DNA from: an uncultured Parasutterella sp.
GTDB taxonomy: Bacteria > Pseudomonadota > Gammaproteobacteria > Burkholderiales > Burkholderiaceae_F
Assembly (NCBI GenBank): GCA_900766055.1
Contig: CAAFTZ010000168.1
Coordinates: 1-28,320, forward strand
Direction of reading: 5' to 3'
Length of the DNA: 28,320 bases
Notes under the pieces: model-generated
Seen by the model: the letters and a program-made list of their open reading frames with translations, nothing else
What the model was told of the DNA's origin: nothing
Databases searched by the model: none
In this document: positions 1 to 8,352 of the stretch, piece by piece
Layout: each line of letters starts with the position of its first letter
How positions within the stretch are numbered: the first letter of the stretch is position 1
Program-made: the position numbers and the translations under genes

Positions 1-72
1 ACAGGACAGTGAAACGCCTCCACGCCGATGATAGTGAGTTGTATTTCTTGCGAAAGTAGGTAGTCTCCGGGC
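1..72 (+). rRNA. rrf: 5S ribosomal RNA, 3' part (5' end outside window)
   Basis: The first ~72 bases match the 3' two-thirds of a proteobacterial 5S rRNA: the conserved GTGAAACGCC and CGCCGATGATAGT segments, then the GAAAGTAGGTA segment and a closing CCGGGC that would pair with the missing 5' end. The wording resembles betaproteobacterial 5S genes. The exact 3' end is estimated from the closing stem. A terminator follows about 20 bases later, so this is the end of an rRNA operon that enters from the left. Confidence 0.85.
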
Positions 73-90
73 TCTCCAATAAAAGACAAC

Positions 91-127
91 CCTCTTGGAC
101 TTAGCCGTTCAAGAGGTTTTGTTTTTT
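91..127 (+). terminator. Intrinsic terminator of the rRNA operon
   Basis: A 10-bp stem (91-100 with 107-116, one G-U pair) with a 6-base loop is followed by TTTT, G and a run of six T. It lies directly after the 5S gene and should end the rRNA transcript before the ABC transporter operon. Confidence 0.85.
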
Positions 128-164
128 CCGGCGCTGGAAAATACCCTTAAATTTATTTCTTTAA

Positions 165-200
165 AGCGGTTTTTGCGCCTGCCTCATGATATAAATTTTC
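165..200 (+). promoter_or_regulatory. Candidate promoter of the peptide ABC operon
   Basis: A TATAAA -10-like hexamer lies at 190-195, about 38 bases before the start codon of the binding-protein gene. No good -35 hexamer is seen at 16-18 bases upstream, so this is only a weak assignment. The stretch 128-232 holds no other feature I can name. Confidence 0.3.
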
Positions 201-232
201 TATTGTTCTCTACTTTTCATAGGAGATTTACC

Positions 233-1825
233 ATGAGACGACTCGTAGCAATTGCAATGACTTGTGCCGCAATGGGGATCGGCATTTCTTCCGGAGCTTA
301 CGCCGCTACTTTCAAATGGGCCAGCCAAGGGGACATATTAACTTTTGATCCCCACGCGCAAAACGAAGCATTTAACAATACCGCTAATTCTTATGTCTAC
401 GAAGCATTATTAAATCTCAATAAAGGAAAAGTACAGCCATGCCTGGCTGAAAGCTGGACTTCCGTCCCGGAAGGTTTTGTTTTCAAGCTGCGCAAAGGTG
501 TGAAATTTCATGAGGGAGAACCTCTGACGGCTGAAGACGTCGCCTTCTCGATCAATCGAGCCCTCCATCCGATTTCTCAGTTCAAAACATTTACTGCAGG
601 TATTCTCGGCGCCGAACCACTGCCTAACGGCGATGTTTTGATCAGAACTATTAATCATTCTCCCGTACTTCTCAATCAGCTTGCCTACCTCAGAATTTTG
701 AATAAAGCCTGGGCTGAAAAGCATGGTGCAGCTGCGCCGCAGAATTTTGTTGCCAAGGAAGAAGCCTATGCAGCAAAACACGCAAACGGCACCGGCCCTT
801 TCAAACTTCAGTCTCGTGAAGTCGATATCAAAACAGTTTTTGTTGAAAATCCTGATTGGTGGAATAAAGCCAATAAAGTCGGAAATGTCACAGAAGGCAT
901 CTATACCCCGATTAAATCGGCGGCGACCCGCATGGCTGCCTTGTTGTCCGGAGAAGTGGACTTTGTCCCTGACCCCGCAACGCAAGATATTCAGCGTCTG
1001 AAGAACAATCCTAAGGTTAAGCTTCAGTCCGGCCCTGAACTGCGAGTGCTCATGATCTCTTTGGACCAGATGCGCGATGAATCTCCTTACGTCCTCGTTG
1101 ACGGCAAGAAAACGGATAAAAACCCGTTTAAAGACATCCGCGTTCGTCAGGCTTTGTACCAGGCCATTGACATCAAAACGCTCCAGCGTGCGGTGATGAG
1201 AGGCTTTTCAATCCCGAACGGATCAATTATTTCCTCCGAGACGAACGGTTGGAGTGCTAAAGCAGCCGAACGCCTTCCGTATGATCCTCAGACAGCTAAA
1301 AGGCTCCTTGCCGAAGCCGGCTATCCCAACGGTTTTGAATTTACCCTTGACTGCCCGAATAACCGCTATATCAACGATGAGGCTATCGGTAAGGCTCTGG
1401 CCGGAATGTGGGCAAAAATCGGCGTGAAGGTAAAGGTAAACGCAATTCCACGCGCAAATTATTTCCCGAAAGTTCTGCGCTATGACTCCTCTGCCGGAAT
1501 GGTCGGCTGGGGTGCTTCTACTCAGGATGCTTTATTCCCGCTTCAGTCTCTCGTCGAAACAGTGGACGTTAAAAAAGGCAATGGCCTCTCGAATATCGGC
1601 CGAGTTTCAGATCCTGAGCTGGATGCTTTGATTGAAAAAATCAAGCAAGAGGAAAACTTTGACAAACGCAATGAACTGATTGAACAGGCACTGCTTTGCG
1701 TCAATAAGAACATTTATGTGCTTCCTCTTCACACTCAAGTTATTAATTGGGCTCTGAAGAAAAACATAGAAGCTCCCTTACGTGCGGACGACCGCTTGGA
1801 GCTCGATAAAGTAATCGTGAAGTAA
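233..1825 (+). CDS. dppA: Periplasmic peptide-binding protein of an ABC importer (family 5, DppA-like)
   Basis: This 530-residue protein captures the substrate in the periplasm and hands it to the membrane permeases encoded downstream. Residues 1-24 form a signal peptide: a short Arg-rich n-region, a hydrophobic core and an AYA cleavage site. The mature part has the family-5 solute-binding layout, including the early AESW...FKLRKGVKFHEGEP segment followed by LTAEDVAFS. Its length is normal for DppA/OppA proteins. Open reading continues upstream to 95, but ATG 233 is chosen because AGGAGA lies six bases before it and the signal peptide starts there. The substrate is probably a dipeptide or short peptide. 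Glutathione or N-acylated amino acids are also possible, as the family is broad and binding residues cannot be read reliably by eye. The gene symbol is a family-level guess. Confidence 0.9.
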   Translation: MRRLVAIAMTCAAMGIGISSGAYAATFKWASQGDILTFDPHAQNEAFNNTANSYVYEALLNLNKGKVQPCLAESWTSVPEGFVFKLRKGVKFHEGEPLTAEDVAFSINRALHPISQFKTFTAGILGAEPLPNGDVLIRTINHSPVLLNQLAYLRILNKAWAEKHGAAAPQNFVAKEEAYAAKHANGTGPFKLQSREVDIKTVFVENPDWWNKANKVGNVTEGIYTPIKSAATRMAALLSGEVDFVPDPATQDIQRLKNNPKVKLQSGPELRVLMISLDQMRDESPYVLVDGKKTDKNPFKDIRVRQALYQAIDIKTLQRAVMRGFSIPNGSIISSETNGWSAKAAERLPYDPQTAKRLLAEAGYPNGFEFTLDCPNNRYINDEAIGKALAGMWAKIGVKVKVNAIPRANYFPKVLRYDSSAGMVGWGASTQDALFPLQSLVETVDVKKGNGLSNIGRVSDPELDALIEKIKQEENFDKRNELIEQALLCVNKNIYVLPLHTQVINWALKKNIEAPLRADDRLELDKVIVK

Positions 1826-1833
1826 TTCTCTAC

Positions 1834-1861
1834 ATGGCCGAGAATTACCTTTCTCGGCCAT
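1834..1861 (+). other. Stem-loop between binding-protein and permease genes
   Basis: An 11-bp perfect inverted repeat (1834-1844 with 1851-1861, loop of six) lies in the 61-base gap after the binding-protein gene. It is not followed by a T run, so it is not a standard terminator. Stem-loops in this place in other importer operons stabilise the upstream message and reduce expression of the permease genes. That role is inferred here. Confidence 0.65.
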
Positions 1862-1886
1862 TCGACTCCCGAAAGGATGCCGACAG

Positions 1887-2867
1887 ATGTTCTCGTTTGT
1901 TATAAAACGTCTGCTCCAGGCAATATTGGTCATGTTAATCGTGACCATGATTGCATTTTTGTTGTTCCAATTCGTAGGTGACCCTGTGACGCAAATGCTG
2001 GGCCAGGAAGCCACTGAGGCTGATCGGCTTGCGCTCACGCATGAGCTGGGGCTGGATCAGCCTATTTGGAAACAGTTCGGAGCGTTTATTGCTAATACTC
2101 TTCACGGTGACTTTGGAATGTCATTACGCCAAGGTACACCGGTGGTTGACTTATTTAAGGAAAAAATGCCGGCTACGCTCGAGCTCGCATTTTTCTCTGC
2201 CATGGTGGCTACGCTCATCGGAATTCCTCTGGGCGTGTTCGTCGCTTTGAAGAAAAATTCGATTTGGGCAAGCTGGCTGATGGGACTTTCACTCGTGGGG
2301 ATCTCGCTGCCGACCTTTTTTATCGGTATTTTGCTGATCCTTGTTTTCTCCGTTTGGCTCGGCTGGCTGCCGTCTTACGGACGAGGAGAGACGGTTGCGT
2401 TCGGCTGGTGGACAACAGGTCTTCTTACTGGCGACGGTCTGAAACATATCATCCTTCCTGCCGTGACATTAGCAATCTTTCAAATTGCGTTAGTCATGCG
2501 ATTGGTACGCAGTGAAATGCTTGAAGTCATGCGCACGGATTACATTCGTTTTGCACGGGCCAGGGGCGTACCGAAACGAAAAATCTTCTTTAGACATGCG
2601 TTGAAAAATACGCTGTTGCCGGTGATTACGATCACGGGACTCCAGATCGGAGGCATCATCGCCTTTTCGATCGTGACCGAAACCGTCTTCCAGTGGCCGG
2701 GTATGGGTCTGCTGTTTATACAGGCGGTTCAGTTTGCAGATATTCCGGTCATGGCAGCCTACCTCTGTCTAATTTCTCTAATTTTTGTCGTCATCAACCT
2801 CATTGTTGATTTGCTCTACTTGGCAGTGGATCCGAGGCTGAAATCAGATGCAGCAAGCAAGGAATAA
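1887..2867 (+). CDS. dppB: Peptide ABC importer permease, DppB-like
   Basis: This is the first of two inner-membrane permeases of the importer (326 residues). The N-terminus FVIKRLLQAILVMLIVTMIAF is the membrane-entry segment typical of DppB/OppB proteins, followed by an extracytoplasmic stretch with LGLDQPIWKQF and about five more hydrophobic helices. The cytoplasmic EAA-type coupling loop that contacts the ATPases lies near residues 210-255 (DYIRFARARGVPKRKIFFRH). The start ATG has GAAAGGA nine bases upstream. A stem-loop separates it from the binding-protein gene, and the next gene begins two bases after the stop, so this begins a tightly coupled downstream block. Confidence 0.94.
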   Translation: MFSFVIKRLLQAILVMLIVTMIAFLLFQFVGDPVTQMLGQEATEADRLALTHELGLDQPIWKQFGAFIANTLHGDFGMSLRQGTPVVDLFKEKMPATLELAFFSAMVATLIGIPLGVFVALKKNSIWASWLMGLSLVGISLPTFFIGILLILVFSVWLGWLPSYGRGETVAFGWWTTGLLTGDGLKHIILPAVTLAIFQIALVMRLVRSEMLEVMRTDYIRFARARGVPKRKIFFRHALKNTLLPVITITGLQIGGIIAFSIVTETVFQWPGMGLLFIQAVQFADIPVMAAYLCLISLIFVVINLIVDLLYLAVDPRLKSDAASKE

Positions 2868-2869
2868 AA

Positions 2870-4087
2870 ATGAACAGCGTTAACTTAGATAATTTTGCAG
2901 ATCCTTTTTTCCTTGGAGAAACGAAGGAAGAATTGCGTCGTATTCGTCAGGATTTTCACATTCATCCCGAAATCGGCCTGGTAACGCCGAGAACTTCCCG
3001 CATCATTGCTGATTTACTGAGAAAGTACGAGGTCGATGAAGTTCACGAAGGCATCGGAGGTGACGGCGTGGTAGGCGTCATTTACGGAAAGCTTCCGGGA
3101 GAGGCTTCAGTCGGCCTGAGAGCGGATATTGATGCACTGCCCTTAAAGGAATTGTCCGATCATGACCACGTATCTCAAGTCGAAGGCGCAATGCATGCCT
3201 GCGGCCACGACGGTCATGCGGCAGCATTATTGGGTGCGGCTAAGAAACTTGCTTGCGAGAGAAATTTCGGAGGCAAAGTTGTTTTAGTTTTCCAACCCGG
3301 AGAAGAAGGATGGTCCGGCGCCAAGCACATGATGGAAGACGGGCTTTTTGAACGTTTTCCGATGCAGGAAATTTATGCCTTCCATAATTCTTCTGCGATT
3401 GAACCGGGACGAATCGCTTTGAATTACGGAGCGATGCAGGCAGCTGCGGATGCTTTTACAATCGTCGTGAAAGGCAAAGGCGGCCATGCATCTCGCCCCA
3501 ATTTAAATCACGACCCTGTGATTGCAGCCGCACACATTATCTTGGCACTCCAAACGATTGTGTCTCGAGAAGTTGATCCATTGGAGACTGCGGTGGTTTC
3601 GTGCTGTTCTCTTCAGGCAGGCGACCCGCGTGCGCAGAGCGTTTGTCCTGATTCCTGTCAAATTGTCGGTACCGCCCGTACTTTCTCTCCAAATGTTAGG
3701 GATTTAGTGGAAAAAAGAATCGGAGAGATCAGTGCCTCTATCGCCGCAGGCTTAGGCTGCACAGCCGAAACCGATTACGGCCGTTTTTATCCGCCCTGCA
3801 TCAATACGCCGGAACAAGCAGCCTTTATGGCCGATGTCGCCGCCGGGTTTGTCGGTGAGGAAAATATGGACCGCAACTATCCTAGAATGGCCGGCGGGGA
3901 AGATTTTGCCTTCATGCTAGAAAAGGTTCCCGGTGCTTACATCCGAATTGGTCAGGGCGGCGCTTCTGCGCATAATCCGTACTTTGACTTTAACGACGAG
4001 ATTCTTCCTCTGGCAGCCAGCGTTATGGCGGCAACAGCTGAAAAGAGGCTTCGAAAATTAAACGGCGGAGGCGACGGTGTTAACTAA
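2870..4087 (+). CDS. M20 family metallo-amidohydrolase (hippurate hydrolase/N-acyl-amino-acid type)
   Basis: This 405-residue cytoplasmic enzyme (no signal peptide) belongs to peptidase family M20, subfamily D: the HipO, AbgB and IAA-amino acid hydrolase group. Visible motifs in order are FHIHPEIG (29-36), GLRADIDALP (82-91), MHACGHDGH (108-116) carrying metal ligands C111 and H113, FQPGEEG (141-147) with the catalytic and metal-binding glutamates, H172, GKGGHAS in the dimerisation lid, MAGGEDF, and a late HNP that supplies the last metal ligand. The family hydrolyses amide bonds of N-acylated or conjugated amino acids and some dipeptides. AAGGA lies six bases before the ATG. Its position inside the importer operon, with an 11-base overlap into the next permease gene, suggests it processes what the importer brings in. 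The true substrate cannot be read from sequence. Confidence 0.92.
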   Translation: MNSVNLDNFADPFFLGETKEELRRIRQDFHIHPEIGLVTPRTSRIIADLLRKYEVDEVHEGIGGDGVVGVIYGKLPGEASVGLRADIDALPLKELSDHDHVSQVEGAMHACGHDGHAAALLGAAKKLACERNFGGKVVLVFQPGEEGWSGAKHMMEDGLFERFPMQEIYAFHNSSAIEPGRIALNYGAMQAAADAFTIVVKGKGGHASRPNLNHDPVIAAAHIILALQTIVSREVDPLETAVVSCCSLQAGDPRAQSVCPDSCQIVGTARTFSPNVRDLVEKRIGEISASIAAGLGCTAETDYGRFYPPCINTPEQAAFMADVAAGFVGEENMDRNYPRMAGGEDFAFMLEKVPGAYIRIGQGGASAHNPYFDFNDEILPLAASVMAATAEKRLRKLNGGGDGVN

Positions 4088-5012
4088 AAACAGCGGGCAG
4101 CCTTCTGCATTCAAGCGTTTTTTAGAAAGCGACTTGATGTGGAAGTTTCTGCACTCTCCGGCTGCGATCATCAGCTTTGTCATTTGCGCCGGACTCTTGC
4201 TCTCTGCTTTTTTTGCGAGCTGGATCGCACCTTACGATCCTTTTGACCTGACTTCTTTTGACTTGTCGGATGCCTTTTTGCCTCCGGCTTGGATGGAAGG
4301 AGGCAAGTGGCAGTTTTTGCTGGGAACCGACGATCAAGGAAGAGATCTGCTTTCAGCCATTTTGTACGGGCTTCGGGTTTCCTTAGAGATCGGTTTATCT
4401 TCAGTCTTTATTTCTGTCGCGCTGGGTGTGTCTCTCGGTTTGATTTCCGGATATGCGGGCGGAGTTACGGATGCCGTCATCATGCGCTTTTGCGATGTGA
4501 TGCTGAGTTTCCCGGCGATTCTTCTAGCTCTGCTGATTGACGGCATTATTCGCGTGATTCTGCCCGAGAGCATGCATGATCAGGCTGCCTACGGTGTTCT
4601 TATCTTTGCAATCTCTCTTTCTGGCTGGGTGCGTTATGCCCGTACGGTCAGAGGTGCGACGTTGAGTGAGAAGAGGCGCGATTATGTTCAGGCCGCAAAA
4701 CTTTTCGGCGTGAGTCCGACAAGAGTCATGTTTACGCACATCCTGCCCAACGTTTTGGGCCCGGTCTTAGTGCTTGCGACAGTCCAAGTGGCCTTGGCGA
4801 TTATTACGGAAGCGACCTTGTCGTTTTTGGGTGTCGGTGTTCCTCCGACGACGCCGTCTTTGGGGACCTTGATTCGCATCGGTAATGAGTTCTTGTTCTC
4901 GGGCGAATGGTGGATCACGATTTTCCCCGGTGCTGCACTTATTCTCTTTGTGCTGTCCGTCAATATGTTGGGCGACTGGCTGCGCGACGCACTTAACCCG
5001 AAACTTCAATGA
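4077..5012 (+). CDS. dppC: Peptide ABC importer permease, DppC-like
   Basis: This is the second inner-membrane permease of the importer (311 residues). It shows the DppC/OppC layout: an N-terminal cytoplasmic tail, a first hydrophobic helix (FVICAGLLLSAFFASW) followed by APYDPF, the periplasmic LGTDDQGRDLL motif conserved in this permease type, and an EAA coupling loop near residues 200-225 (DYVQAAKLFGVSPTRVMFTH). A TLSFLGVG segment follows, also typical. The start is GTG 4077, eleven bases inside the amidohydrolase gene, with GGAGG about six bases upstream. Translation is therefore probably coupled to the amidohydrolase gene. The stop overlaps the first ATPase gene by four bases (ATGA). Confidence 0.94.
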   Translation: MLTKNSGQPSAFKRFLESDLMWKFLHSPAAIISFVICAGLLLSAFFASWIAPYDPFDLTSFDLSDAFLPPAWMEGGKWQFLLGTDDQGRDLLSAILYGLRVSLEIGLSSVFISVALGVSLGLISGYAGGVTDAVIMRFCDVMLSFPAILLALLIDGIIRVILPESMHDQAAYGVLIFAISLSGWVRYARTVRGATLSEKRRDYVQAAKLFGVSPTRVMFTHILPNVLGPVLVLATVQVALAIITEATLSFLGVGVPPTTPSLGTLIRIGNEFLFSGEWWITIFPGAALILFVLSVNMLGDWLRDALNPKLQ

Positions 5013-6052
5013 TGATTATGAATAATCAGCCGCTTTTAGAGGTTCGGAACCTCAAAGTAGAAATTCCGACAAGGAAAGGAACTCTGATTGCATTAGAAGA
5101 TGTTTCTTTTAACTTGCAGGCCGGAGAAATATTGGGCGTGGTCGGGGAGTCCGGAGCCGGTAAGTCTATGGTCGGGAACTCCATCATCGGTCTTCTCGGA
5201 AAACCTGCCCATATCACGCACGGCGAGATCCTATTGGAAGGGAAGCGTATTGATAACTTGTCAGATGATGAAATGGAAAAGATCCGAGGTAAGAATATTG
5301 GTGCGATTTTCCAGGATCCGCTAACCAGTCTGAATCCTCTCTTTACGATCGGGGACCAGTTAATCGAAACGATCCGCATTCATTCCGATCTGAGTGAGAA
5401 AGAGGCTCGTGAAAGGGCCATTCGTCTTTTGGAAGCGACCGGGGTGCCGGCCGCAGACAAGCGAATGGACAACTATCCTCATCAGTTCTCCGGAGGTATG
5501 CGTCAGCGTGTGGTTATTGCATTGGCGCTCAGTGCAGATCCGAAACTCATCATTGCTGATGAGCCCACAACGGCGCTCGATGTATCGGTACAGGCTCAGA
5601 TCATTGAACTTCTTAAAAAGCTTTGTGAAGAAAACGGTACGGCAGTTATTTTGGTGACGCACGATATGGGTGTCATTGCCGAGACAGCGGATCGCGTGGC
5701 CGTGATGTATGCGGGACGCCTGGCAGAAATCGGTCCTGTGGAAGAAATGATTCATGATGCCGAACATCCCTATACGATCGGTCTGATGGGATCTATTCCG
5801 AAAATCGGTGATGAACAGGATCGCTTGTCGCAGATCTCAGGGGCCATGCCGCATTTGAGTGAAGTACCTTCCGGATGCGCGTTTCATCCCCGCTGCCCTT
5901 TGGCCGAAAAAAAGTGCATTCGCGAGCGCCCAGGCCTTCAGTCTTGCGGCCATAAGTTCGTAGCTTGCTGGAAGGCGGGACGCCGCAATAAACAAATGCG
6001 GTTCCCGCAAGAGCCTTTCACTATCAGAGCGCCTGAGGATATGCCCAAATGA
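5009..6052 (+). CDS. dppD: Peptide ABC importer ATPase, DppD-like
   Basis: This is one of two ATPases that drive the importer (347 residues). Motifs: Walker A GESGAGKS (46-53), Q-loop FQDPLTSLNP (101-110), ABC signature SGGMRQR (161-167), Walker B LIIADEP (180-186) and the H-loop histidine H218. The C-terminal oligopeptide-transporter extension carries cysteines at 290, 296, 303, 313 and 320 (GCAFHPRCPLAEKKC region), as in Dpp/Opp ATPases, where such cysteines can hold an Fe-S cluster. It begins in an ATGA overlap with the permease gene. In-frame ATG codons at 5012 and 5018 are alternative starts. The stop overlaps the next ATPase gene in the same way. Confidence 0.95.
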   Translation: MMIMNNQPLLEVRNLKVEIPTRKGTLIALEDVSFNLQAGEILGVVGESGAGKSMVGNSIIGLLGKPAHITHGEILLEGKRIDNLSDDEMEKIRGKNIGAIFQDPLTSLNPLFTIGDQLIETIRIHSDLSEKEARERAIRLLEATGVPAADKRMDNYPHQFSGGMRQRVVIALALSADPKLIIADEPTTALDVSVQAQIIELLKKLCEENGTAVILVTHDMGVIAETADRVAVMYAGRLAEIGPVEEMIHDAEHPYTIGLMGSIPKIGDEQDRLSQISGAMPHLSEVPSGCAFHPRCPLAEKKCIRERPGLQSCGHKFVACWKAGRRNKQMRFPQEPFTIRAPEDMPK

Positions 6053-7077
6053 TGAACGATAACGTAAAGTGCACTCAGTCCGTCCTGGTCAAGGTGCAGG
6101 ATCTAAAGAAATATTTTGATGTCTCGCCTTCCTTGATCACCCGAGTGGTCGAGAGAAAGCCTCGGGCGCTGCTTAAAGCCGTCGATGGTGTTTCTTTTGA
6201 GATTCGCCGAGGCGAGACTCTGGCACTGGTAGGGGAGTCCGGGTGCGGGAAGTCCACCACTGCTCGAATGCTGGTAGGGCTGGATAAACCGACGTCCGGG
6301 ACGGTTGAAGTTGACGGAAAAGATTTATACGCCTCTCGCGGCAAGGACGAGAAGCTCGTGCACGGCAAAATCCAGATGATTTTCCAGGATCCTTACGCAA
6401 GTCTCAATCCTCGCTGGAAAGTCGGACGCATTGTTGCGGAGCCGATCATCGCGCAGAAGATCATTAAAGATCCGAAAGAAATCGAAAACCGCGTGAATTC
6501 CGTCCTTCACCTTGTCAACCTTTCCAAAGAAGACAAGGACAAATATCCGCACCAGTTTTCCGGCGGTCAGAGACAGAGAATTTCCATTGCGCGCGCAATC
6601 GCGATTCATCCGGAGTTTCTCGTTTGTGATGAACCGACCAGCGCGCTGGACGTCTCCGTGCAGGCCCAAGTGCTGAATTTGATGCAGAACCTGCAGAGAG
6701 AAGTGGGCTTAACTTATCTGTTTATTTCTCACAACCTTTCGGTTGTCCATCACATCAGCGATCGCGTCGGCGTGATGTATTTGGGGCGCCTGGTCGAACT
6801 TGCAGATAAGCGGACGCTCTTTAACAAGCCGCGCCATCCTTATACACGGATGCTTTTGGATGCTATCCCGGATTTAAGCCAGACCCATCGGAGACGCACG
6901 CCGATTTCGGGCGAAGTGCCCAATCCGCTCTCACCGCCCACAGGCTGCCCGTTCCATCCCCGCTGTCCGCTTGCCAACGAACGTTGCCGCAAAGAAATGC
7001 CGCTTCGACAAATGATTGATTCACACGGATCCTTCTCTGAGGTGGCTTGTCACGCAGCAGAAGAAGGCAGGTTGTAA
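6049..7077 (+). CDS. dppF: Peptide ABC importer ATPase, DppF-like
   Basis: This is the second ATPase of the importer (342 residues), expected to form a heterodimer with the preceding one under the two permeases. Motifs: Walker A GESGCGKST (62-70), Q-loop FQDPYASLNP (112-121), signature SGGQRQR (171-177), Walker B LVCDEP (191-196) and H228. The C-terminal extension has GCPFHPRCPLANERC (299-313), parallel to its partner. It starts in a four-base overlap with the first ATPase gene and is the last gene of the block. No clear T-run terminator follows in the 120 bases before lptF, so some read-through into lptFG is possible. Confidence 0.95.
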   Translation: MMNDNVKCTQSVLVKVQDLKKYFDVSPSLITRVVERKPRALLKAVDGVSFEIRRGETLALVGESGCGKSTTARMLVGLDKPTSGTVEVDGKDLYASRGKDEKLVHGKIQMIFQDPYASLNPRWKVGRIVAEPIIAQKIIKDPKEIENRVNSVLHLVNLSKEDKDKYPHQFSGGQRQRISIARAIAIHPEFLVCDEPTSALDVSVQAQVLNLMQNLQREVGLTYLFISHNLSVVHHISDRVGVMYLGRLVELADKRTLFNKPRHPYTRMLLDAIPDLSQTHRRRTPISGEVPNPLSPPTGCPFHPRCPLANERCRKEMPLRQMIDSHGSFSEVACHAAEEGRL

Positions 7078-7135
7078 TTTTTCATTGCGGTCGGCTGCCC
7101 AGACGTAAAAAAGAGAAATCCACAGTTTTTCAAAC

Positions 7136-7145
7136 TTGCTACACT
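7136..7145 (+). promoter_or_regulatory. Candidate extended -10 promoter for lptFG
   Basis: TTGCTACACT contains a TGn-TACACT extended -10 element about 53 bases before the lptF start. No good -35 is seen, which extended -10 promoters can tolerate. This is a weak, inferred call. Confidence 0.3.
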
Positions 7146-7197
7146 TAAAGTTTCAAATTTGCGTCTGTGCAGATTTTTATCGTCGTGTAAGCCTGGA

Positions 7198-8352
7198 ATG
7201 ATTTATCGTAAAGCACTCACATCCGAGTTATCCAATACCGCGGGAGGAGCATTCACTGTGCTCTTCTCGATTGTCGTTACTATCGGGCTTGTACGAATTC
7301 TGAATCAAACCGCAGGCGGCCGATACGACACAGGCTCTATCTTGGAAGTGGTCGCTTACACTTCTTTGATTAATCTGCCGGCCCTTATCTCATTAGCCCT
7401 GTTTTTAGCGGTTTTCATGACGCTGAACCGCTATTGGCGCGACAGCGAAATGTTCGTCTGGTTTTCCGCGGGCGGTTTGAGTCTGACATCCTGGATCCGG
7501 CCGGTTTTGCGCTTTGCGTTGCCTGTCATACTCGTTGTCGCAGCTTGCTCGGTTGTTGTTTCTCCCTGGTCAAGAGCGCAGGTGCAGGCTTATCGCGATC
7601 GTTTTGCTCAGAAAGAGGACATCAGCAAGCTTTCTTCAGGTCGATTCATTGAAGCAAAAAGCGGTCGTCAAGTCTTCTTTTTAGAAGGAGTCGATCAGGA
7701 AAAAGGTAAAGTCAAAACGCTTCTGATGGTGGAGCTCAAAAAAGACGGTTCCCGCTCCGTGCTTGTTTCCGACCGCGGTCATATAGAAAATAAACCGAAC
7801 GGTGACCGCTACATTGTTTTAGACGACGGCCGCAAGTACGACACTAAGCCGTCGGGGCTCGGAGCCTCAGTGTCCGACTTTAGAGAATACGAAGTCAGAA
7901 TGGACAGTTCTCCGTCGGAAGTCGGCGCGAACAAAAAGCTAAACGCGATGCCGATTGAGGAGCTGGTCAAAAGAACAGACAATCGTGCTAGGTCTGAGCT
8001 GTTTTGGAGAATATCCTGGCCGCTGGTTGCGCTAAATTTGGCCCTGCTTGCCATTCCGCTTTCCTATAACAATCCGCGCTCCATGAAATATTACGGACAG
8101 ACAGCAGCGGTGCTGATCTTCATCCTTTATCTCAATGCGCTGTCGATTTTCCAGACCTGGATCACGCAAGGAAAGGTCGGCATTTTGAGTGCGACTTTGT
8201 ACATGAATGTTCCGGTCGCAGTTCTGACCGCTTTCCTGTTCTATCGCCTGATGACGATAAATCAAGGGCGTTTTGATGCTTTCATTTATTGGCTGCTGAA
8301 GCCTTTCAGAGCAGCGGCGGGGTTGTTTAAGCGTAAGAAGGAGACACCATGA
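7198..8352 (+). CDS. lptF: LPS export permease LptF
   Basis: This 384-residue inner-membrane protein belongs to the YjgP/YjgQ family. With LptG it forms the permease of the LptB2FG machine that extracts LPS and passes it to LptC and the periplasmic bridge. It shows hydrophobic helices near residues 15-35, 50-75 and 95-120, a soluble periplasmic domain in the middle (about 125-270), and three C-terminal helices ending in a basic tail. Reading frame continues upstream to a TTG at 7159, but ATG 7198 is chosen because MIYRKALTSEL matches the usual LptF N-terminus. The ribosome-binding site is weak (GGA close to the ATG). lptG follows with a four-base overlap. The common neighbour pepA is not seen here. 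Confidence 0.93.
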   Translation: MIYRKALTSELSNTAGGAFTVLFSIVVTIGLVRILNQTAGGRYDTGSILEVVAYTSLINLPALISLALFLAVFMTLNRYWRDSEMFVWFSAGGLSLTSWIRPVLRFALPVILVVAACSVVVSPWSRAQVQAYRDRFAQKEDISKLSSGRFIEAKSGRQVFFLEGVDQEKGKVKTLLMVELKKDGSRSVLVSDRGHIENKPNGDRYIVLDDGRKYDTKPSGLGASVSDFREYEVRMDSSPSEVGANKKLNAMPIEELVKRTDNRARSELFWRISWPLVALNLALLAIPLSYNNPRSMKYYGQTAAVLIFILYLNALSIFQTWITQGKVGILSATLYMNVPVAVLTAFLFYRLMTINQGRFDAFIYWLLKPFRAAAGLFKRKKETP

